Of a stretch of 64,000 nucleotides of DNA, positions 57,706 to 64,000 are shown one piece after another. The stretch is taken from positions 24,392,469 to 24,456,468 of the forward strand of contig CM043942.1 in assembly GCA_014529385.2 (NCBI GenBank). Reading direction: 5' to 3'. The notes beneath the pieces were generated by a model. That model saw only the letters and a list, made by a program, of their open reading frames with translations. It was not told the DNA's origin and made no database searches. The first letter of the stretch is position 1, and each line of letters opens with the position of its first letter. The stretch comes from Adiantum capillus-veneris. Taxonomy: Eukaryota > Streptophyta > Polypodiopsida > Polypodiales > Pteridaceae. The translations under genes were made by a program, and so were the position numbers.

Positions 57706-58162
57706 TTTGGTAGTGTTCTGCATTACTCAAGGGAAGAACCACAAGAATTTTTTTTGCTTGTTGCGATCGCACGAACCCAAGTTTACTTGGACGTGGCGAT
57801 TCCTAATCGTGTTTTGTTGAAGAGCGACAGGAATCCCAAGAAAGAAGGGCTTGTCCAGCCTCCCCTTGTGTCTCTTTTCACTCATTGAGAGCGGACCGTG
57901 CACTTAGCGGCCGGCCAATCGACGTGAGGTGGGAAAAAGCAACCTTGGTGTGAGCGCAAGGCCGCCAAGGGGTGCGCCCGCAGAAAAGGGTAGAACTCGG
58001 GTGAAGAGAAGATCCTTCTCAACACGATTTGCAAGCGAAAGAAAACCTCAAGAACCCAAGATTCTCACGAATCAAGGACCTCAAGAACCTCAAGACCCTC
58101 AAGAACCCAAGTTCCTCGTGAACTTAAGAACACAAGAACCCAGAAGAACCCACGATTGCAGA
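57706..58162 (+). other. Pal leader between primer site and ORF
   Basis: About 460 nt, conserved among copies b, c, d, g and i. It includes a GTGGGAAAAAGCAACC segment that stays in frame with the ORF, and a degenerate array of AACCTCAAG units (58040-58110 here; also near 33905, 37425, 40625 and 48395). The frame is open through this part in copies c, d and i, so a non-AUG N-terminal extension cannot be excluded. Confidence 0.6.
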
Positions 58163-59566
58163 ATGATCATCACTCGAAGCGGATTGGATACTTCGCTTGG
58201 AAGTGATGAGCATGAGAGAGGCAAAGAAGAATTTTCCCCACCAGGAGGTTTTTCCGACCCTTCCCCATCTACGACAAAGATTGCACTAACTCCTATGGAG
58301 GAGTTGGACCAAGAAAGAGAAGCAGAAAGAAAAGCCTACGAAGAAGATATGGCAGCCATCGAGCGTAAGTACCAAGAAAGAAGGGCAGCCATAGAAGCAG
58401 AATTTTATCGCGAGAACAAAGCACAAATGCAAGAGTTATTGCAACTCTTTTCTCAAGCTCAGACACAGATGCAACAGAATCGGAAAAAGGAGACTCTCTC
58501 AGTCTCTTCTTCTCCACAGCATGACACACAGGAATTGCATGATGAGAAGCATGATGAATTAAATGATAATGATTTGCATGATGATTTGATTGACCATGAT
58601 AAGCATGATGATTTGAATGACAATGTTAAGCATGATGATTTGCATGATCAAGATGTGATTTCTCACAAGCATGATGAGTTGCATGAAGATGATGTGATTG
58701 TTCACAAGGATGATGTGTTAGTGGATGCTTTTCCTAGAGAAACTAACCTCACAGATTCGATCAATCACGAAGATCCGATCTTGGCTTTTGAGTCGAGGTC
58801 TAAAGAACCCCCACAGGACGATTCGATCATTCAGGACGAACAGATCCTGGCTCTCAAGCCTTGGTCCAAAGAACCATCACAGGAAGTATTATGTGTTCGC
58901 ATGATTGATACGCACGCATTGTTCGAGTGTTTCATTCGTGAAGGTTTCCTGTATTTTAGTCAGCATCGTTATGTGATCCCTTTTCCTAGGCATGACATAT
59001 TGTATGTTGAGCACATTTCTCTCATGGATGAGCACGAATGTCTGCGGATTGTTCATGAAAAGCTGTAAAGTTTGTATGTCAAGAAGTCACATTCCATGTC
59101 TCTTCCTTGGCATGACACAGTTTCCGAAAGAGCACATGATTGTGTGAGCACCAAGCATGGGCATTTCCATTGTGAATTGCCACAGTTGATTGATTTCGAT
59201 CAAACAGAAAAGATTCGACCTCATTGTTTGCATGTGTTTGATGAACGGGTCGTCACTCCGTCTACTTGTTCATCTACATTGCATACACAGTCTTTAGAGA
59301 AGACAAGATTTTTTTCCTTCACTTTACATGGAATGGGTATGTTCATGGTTTTGTGTTGGAGATGGTTTCAGGAATTTTCGGCCATGGAGATTCTTGAAGA
59401 CGAAAAAAGCAGGACTCTAGACGAAGTTGAAGCAAGAAAGGAGATTCAAACGAATTTGTGTCGCTTTCGGCGCGGCCCAAAGAAGCAAGCTTTGCAGACC
59501 TTTATGAAGTTCAAGTACCGCACGACCCACACATTAGAGTGGGCCGGCGAAGAGTCCCTTGCAGGA
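58163..59566 (+). pseudogene. Pal ORF, copy i (one in-frame stop)
   Basis: Unknown protein, the reference copy of the family. Residue positions: 1-44 gag-like leader (MIITRSGLDTS, DEHERGKEEFSPPGG); 45-110 charged coiled coil; 118-183 Asp/His-rich repeat with KHDDLNDN-type units; 195-245 repeats of the EPILAFESRSKEP type; 246-468 conserved C-terminal region with FPRHDILYVEH, LPWHDTVSERAHD, FTLHGMGMFMVLCW, MEILEDEKS and LCRFRRGPKKQALQT. A TAA at 59066-59068 is the only interruption; the frame is the same on both sides. The ORF runs into the 3' LTR because the end is deleted. No catalytic motif of any known retroelement enzyme is seen. Confidence 0.88.
58514..58711 (+). repeat. Asp/His-rich coding minisatellite of Pal
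   Basis: Degenerate 27-30-nt units built around GATAAGCATGATGATTTG, giving K-H-D-D-L plus 3-5 acidic or Asn residues. Copies b, c, d, e and g have the same block with different numbers of units (longest in d at 41145-41365, shortest in e). Confidence 0.85.
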
Positions 59567-60713
59567 TGTCACGTGACACATCCCAACCCTATGTGTCCGT
59601 GGACAAGCTACACCACAGCAGGGTTCAGTCAGTTCACTCAAGTCTAGATTAGCAGTGATCTGGCACTTTTGTGAGTCTATTCGTAGATCGTACATGCCCA
59701 GTCACTTAGCATAGATGCATATCCTCCGGTTGCACACAGCATGATCATCGGAATTCCCATCAGAATCCATTCACATCAGTTAGGGGAATTTTCCAGTGCA
59801 TTTAGCCTATTTTCCTATTTATTGGGATTTTCACTTATTATTTTTAAGTGACTTTCCTACAAAAGTAGGTAGGGCAATTTTGCTAAGTTAATATATAAGC
59901 AAACCCAAAGTTCACACTTTCTGGCAGAAGAGGCAGCAGGAGCACCTTGCTCAACAGGCAACTTCTCAGCAAGACCAACCCCCACGACTACTCTGGCGTT
60001 TTCTCCACAAAAGACCTAGCGTTTTTGCATCAGATCAGCCTTGGCGATTTGTGCACAGCAGATCAGCCCCGGCGTCATCACGACACAGCAGATCAGCCTA
60101 GCGTTTTTGCATTTGCAGAACCCCGGCGTCAGAAGGACCAATTTCAGCCCCTGGCGTTTTTGGATTTCAGCAGCAAATTAAGACAGGCATTATTCACCTA
60201 AAGTGTAGCAGATTCAACCCGTAAAGACCATCAGTTTTCAGCCCTAAGAAACCTCATTTTTCAGCCAAGAAAACGTAGCCAAAACAGTCATTTTCAGCCA
60301 CCGAAACAGTCTCAAAATTCAACGATTAGAAGATCTCAGATTTCAGCCATCGTCGTCGTCGTCGTCGTCATCGTCATCGTCATCGTCATCGTCGTCGTCA
60401 TCGGCATAACCAAGTTGCATAGTCCATTGCATACGCATTGTACACCTTTGTGCAATCAAAGAATAGACCACTCTCGCCAACGAGAGTGGGGCCTTCGGAG
60501 GAGGGTTTTACAACCTCTCGGTGTCGTATCTCTTCTCTCTCCTTCTCTCAGTCTCATTCACTTGCACGCACAATATCCACCCACTTTGTTCGTGATCATA
60601 GCATTCTCCATAAGACGGAAAGCTCTCTCTTTCCCTAAGAACTAAAAGGAACCTTGAGCAATAAAGATCACTAATCTTGAGAAAATACAACATTCATTCC
60701 GCTGCACCTAACA
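59567..60713 (+). repeat. Pal LTR E2
   Basis: TGTCACGTGACA to CACCTAACA. TATA box at 59892-59899, a perfect hairpin at 60468-60489, and a (GTC/ATC)n stretch at 60349-60408 that differs in length and order from E1. Confidence 0.94.
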
Positions 60714-61323
60714 TGCCGGCTCAATTCTTGTCGCATCAATGGAAGGGGGTGGTGGTGGGGGAGGCTCCGCACGCACCGCATCATAAACCAACTTCACCTT
60801 AACAGGCCACTGGTCCGACAAATCCACCGCTCTCTGGACACTGGCATGGCCGAGGAATTGAAGGGCTAGATCATTGGCTAAGAAGAAGTCAATGTCTGAT
60901 CGTCCTTTACCACAGGAAGAGTGATACGAGAGTCCAAAGCCTCTCATTTGGTCCAAAGCCTCTCGTTTGGACAATCTTAAAGTCAAGGTCCTCGTTCCCC
61001 AACCATCTCTTCATCGGGCGCCGTCTAAGATTCCAATCCCCTCCTATCAAGAGAGGAAGGCTCTTTCTGCCCAGCCTACGAAGCTTCGAAGCTAACACAC
61101 TTAACACGTCTGCTCGCTCATCCACTAACTGCCTTTGCGGGACATAAACATTCCCATAAATCCAACCCTCTTTCATATTTAGAGGAAAGAGTTGAACAAA
61201 CAAGGAGTTTACGTCCAACATTCCCAACTCAAAGGCTCTGAGTTCCTGGGAGACCAAGGTCACGAGTCCCCTTGCCCATGGTTTATCAGATCCTAGCACT
61301 TGGAATGTCAAATACCCCGCCAT
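60714..61323 (-). pseudogene. LINE-4 endonuclease domain (broken)
   Basis: Two frames. The upstream one (61323-60907) has YGNVYVPQ and IGGDWNLR near 61020-61045, the catalytic D-x-N of AP-like endonucleases. The second (60986-60708) has GRSDIDFFLAN and LSDQWPV, where Gln stands in place of the final catalytic His. A duplicated FGLSYHSS/SKREALDQMRGF-type stretch near 60935-60975 marks the frame change. The reading continues in frame into 56545 when the Pal element and one TGCCG are removed. Confidence 0.82.
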
Positions 61324-61463
61324 TCTAAGGGGCCATGCACCCTAGAATAGTCGAGTCTCTTGGAGACCCACCACGTTCCAAGTCTTTTGTAACATCACGT
61401 ACTCCAACTCCCCCCGCTTCGACCGGAGTCCACTGATGTTAAGCGTGGCAAAGATCGGCGATT

Positions 61464-62100
61464 TCAGCACTTCCCTCGCCGGCGCTGACGGTTCCTAACT
61501 CTCCTATCGAAAGGAAGCGAGATCTTAGCAAACCACCTAAGCCTACTCTCCGATTGGATATTCTGAAGGATATCTAGGGCTGCTTGTTTACTAGAAGTGA
61601 AAACATTGAATCGGGTAGCCCCCGTTCGATTGTTAAGGAATCGATCCAGAAACTCAATACTTGCAAAAAGAGAGGTTGATCTTAGTGCGTGCTTCAGAGC
61701 CTTGCTGAATGAAACTTCGGTGTGTTCATTAGCGCCCAAAATGCACATCTTGCCAACCGTCCCTTCCGAAACACCCCTCCCAAGCCTCTTCTCATCATTA
61801 CCCGTTCATCTCTAGCCGGTCTGCTTGGGGCGGCGACCGAAAAAAATCGCGGGTACCGACAAATATCTTAGCCCGTTGTTTTGGAGTTGGTCGACATTCA
61901 TAACCTCAATGTACCTTACTTCCCTTGTTGAGTTCGATTCATCTTGGTCTATGCCACCGCCCCCCAGTTCCTCAGACGGTTGCCCGTCGAAGTTAGCCGT
62001 GGGGTGTCCAATCTCAGCCATAGCTAGTGAGTTTCGCTGCCCCGCTACGCACTGGCTCATCCCGTCCTTCTCGATTTCTGTGAGTTCGGGTTCACCGTAG
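61464..62100 (-). pseudogene. LINE-4 ORF1-like remnant
   Basis: Two short frames (62060-61812 and 61748-61464) upstream of the endonuclease. The second, with SIEFLDRFLNNRTGATRFNV and SSKQAALDILQNIQSESRL, looks like part of an RNA-binding ORF1 domain, but I cannot name the family. A polar, acidic start (MSQCVAGQRNSLAMAEIGH) may be the N-terminus. Confidence 0.5.
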
Positions 62101-63080
62101 CAGCGACCAGCGGGGCCCCGATCCCCACTTTCTAGGGTGCTATCGAACGCTTTACTTGGAGCGGCTCCCAGTGCCCACCTCCCCGAGGGTACCTAGTACC
62201 AGCCCTCTTCCACGTCAGCCCAGATACCCTTAACTGGTGCTCCTGGATCGATTATATATAATGGTTGTGAATTCATTAAAAAGACACGACTATATTTATC
62301 GAACAGGTTGTTCACTTTAGTTTGCAGGGGTCCGGGTTAGGTACGTCGGTCCCGAGGGACCGCCGTCCCACTTTCCGGACTATGGATGTCTTGCATGTAG
62401 GACATATTCACAACTGCCAACGTGTTGACGAATCAACTTCATCTTCTAGACTCAAGGGTTCACATTTAGTATTGACACAATCCGCACAACATTCCGCTCC
62501 TCAATCAGTGGGGGCGAGGCCGAGGGACAAGCGAGTTCCTTGATCTAGGTGTGTTCCGTAACGGCCCCGTGGTTAGCGAGACCATGAGACACACACTCTA
62601 TTGTACTCATCACATAGTTGGTTCACTTGCGGGTGGATCACCAAGCCCGAGGGTCCATTAAGGGTGTTCCGTGAAAAGGGATGGGTCAGGAGAACTCGTC
62701 GCCTCACCTCACCCGTCTCCCATTTCACCCTTCCACAAGCATTGACTGTTCCGTGGAGGGTGACATTGGCACCGGCCCGAGGGAGGGTAAATCATGAAAT
62801 GAGGTGGGTCAGGGGAACTCGTCGCCTCATCTCACCCGTCCCCCGTTTCACAACCCACAAGTCCGTCTCAGGACGTCACCGCCACCCCTTTAGTTTGGAG
62901 TCTACTCTCCCTATGAGTCAAGGGGGACCATCGGAAAGGTTCCGCAAGGAGTGTCTTAACCCACCAACCTCAAATGTATGAAATACCCATTCGCCCATAC
63001 TTCGAAGAGACATTCCGTGGTTCCTGTCTGCTTTTAGACTCCCCCTCAGAAGAGATCCCGCAAGGCAGCAACCCCTCTAA
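62101..63080. other. Unassigned segment with direct repeat
   Basis: No gene or element family recognised. It contains a direct repeat of about 56 bp (62673-62729 and 62795-62850, with GGGTCAGG, AACTCGTCGCCTCA and TCTCACCCGT-type phrases) and a short perfect inverted repeat near 62358-62374 (CGGTCCC, GA, GGGACCG). It may be the 5' end of LINE-4 or the original flank. Confidence 0.4.
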
Positions 63081-64000
63081 TGTCACGTGACACATCCAAC
63101 CCTATGTGTCCGTGGACAAGCTACAGCATGATCAGGGTTCAGTCAGTCCAGTCAATCTAGATTTAGAAGTGATCTGGCACTTTTGTGAATCTATTCGTAG
63201 ACCGTGCATGTCCAGTCACTTGGTGTAGATGCATATCCTCTGGTTGCACAGAGCATGATCATAAGCATTCCCATCAAAATCCTTCACGGGAATTTTCCAG
63301 TGCATTTAGCCTACTTTACCTATTTTTGACATTTTTCACTTATTATCTTTAAGTGACTTTTGTTGGAAAGTAGGTAGGGCAAATTGAGTAAGTTTGTATA
63401 TAAGCAAACCAAAGCTAGCACTAAATGCCAGAAGAGGCAACAGGAGCCAAGCTCAGCAGGCAACTTCTCAAGCAAGACCATGGCGGTTCTCCCCTCCAAG
63501 CAAGACTCAGCACCTAGCGTTTTGCATCATAAAGCATCATCGCCCTAGATCAGCATCAGCCTGGCGTTTTCCATCAGGAGGATTATCGCCCACAAACTCA
63601 CAGATACCTATCGTTTTGGATTTGCAGCCCTAGCGTTTTCAACCCAGATCGCCCTCCATTGTAGCTGGCGTTTTTCAGCCATGAAGCAACCGCAGATTCA
63701 GCCCGAAAGGACCATCAGTTTCAGCCCTTAAGAACCATCAGTTTCAGCCCTAAAGACCAACAGAATCAGCGTTTTCGGCAATAACAGACTTCAGCCCATA
63801 GCATTTTTGGACAGCAGATAAAAGATTGCACATTTCAGCCCTTAGGTCGGTGTCGTCATCCCCGTCGTCGTCATCGACATAGCTTAGACTTGCATCAGTC
63901 CCATGCATTCAGTTTGTACCAGTTTGTGCAATCAATCATAGACCACTCTCGCCAACGAGTGGGGCCTTCAGAGGAGGGTTTTACAACGTCTCTGGTGTCG
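63081..64000 (+). repeat. Pal LTR F (cut by the window end)
   Basis: TGTCACGTGACACATCC at 63081, TATA box at 63397-63404, AGCGTTTT-type motifs at 63515-63675. The hairpin region near 63942-63962 has a deletion (CCACTCTCG, then CCAACGAGTGG). The LTR end and whatever follows lie outside the window, so it may be a solo LTR or the start of a full element. Confidence 0.92.

Larger units (their letters stand above)
56546..60713 (+). mobile_element. Pal element E: complete, best preserved copy
   Basis: 5' LTR 56546-57692, primer site 57694-57705, ORF copy i 58163-59566, 3' LTR 59567-60713, both LTRs 1147 bp and about 98% alike by eye. It is flanked by the perfect duplication TGCCG (56541-56545 and 60714-60718) within the LINE-4 ORF. 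The polypurine tract and the last part of the ORF are missing: the 3' LTR follows directly after a CCCTTGCAGGA stretch. Its 4.2 kb has no pol, so it moved with proteins supplied in trans. Confidence 0.96.

Noticed and set aside
62358-62374. Perfect inverted repeat CGGTCCC-GA-GGGACCG as a terminator or regulatory hairpin
   Set aside because: It is short, unconnected to any element or gene, and expected by chance in GC-rich sequence.

Overview
The window is a repeat-only stretch of a plant nuclear genome. I find no host gene, tRNA, rRNA or bacterial-style operon. The evidence for a plant is: five kinds of LTR-retrotransposon landmarks using the plant-typical initiator-tRNA-Met primer site (TGGTATCAGAGC), a Ty3/gypsy chromovirus with a C-terminal chromodomain-like tail, L1/R1-like LINEs with endonuclease and reverse transcriptase, and several levels of nesting as in large plant genomes. 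A seedless land plant is possible, but that is only an impression. All coordinates were read by eye and element ends may be off by a few bases.

Names used below. Chr: Ty3/gypsy chromovirus with LTRs of about 450-560 bp starting TGTCAC. Lg: element with 1.9-kb LTRs and an almost non-coding interior. Pal: element whose LTR begins with the perfect palindrome TGTCACGTGACA. LINE-1 to LINE-4: four non-LTR elements.

Layout. 1-5054: a decayed LINE-1 (+) behind short LTR debris and a (CT)n tract. 5055-8418: Chr copy 1, truncated at its 3' side inside pol. 8617-29165: LINE-2 (-), flanked by (CT)n tracts and split inside ORF1 by the 14-kb Lg element (13820-27853, duplication ACATC). Lg itself contains Chr copy 2 (18560-25283, duplication CTAGA) and a short LINE fragment in its 3' LTR. 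29238-30080: the 3' end of LINE-3 (-).

30081-52753: a 22.7-kb array of Pal elements, apparently placed in LINE-3 as one outer element (target GCTGA/ACTGA) and then enlarged by nesting and LTR recombination. It has nine further LTRs inside the outer pair, internal regions b to h, an inverted solo LTR (duplication GGTAT) and an inverted gag segment. 53390-62100: LINE-4 (-), interrupted by the best preserved Pal element (56546-60713, duplication TGCCG). 63081-64000: the start of another Pal LTR.

The most interesting content is the Pal family. Its interior has a primer site and a polypurine tract but no reverse transcriptase, RNase H or integrase. It carries instead one conserved ORF of about 470-500 codons: a gag-like start, a charged coiled coil, an Asp/His-rich tandem repeat, and a conserved C-terminal region of about 220 residues that I do not recognise. 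The first part resembles the N-terminus of a true gag at 30756-32345 (-), which points to a related autonomous partner. Pal therefore looks like a non-autonomous LTR family that has acquired or kept its own non-pol protein.
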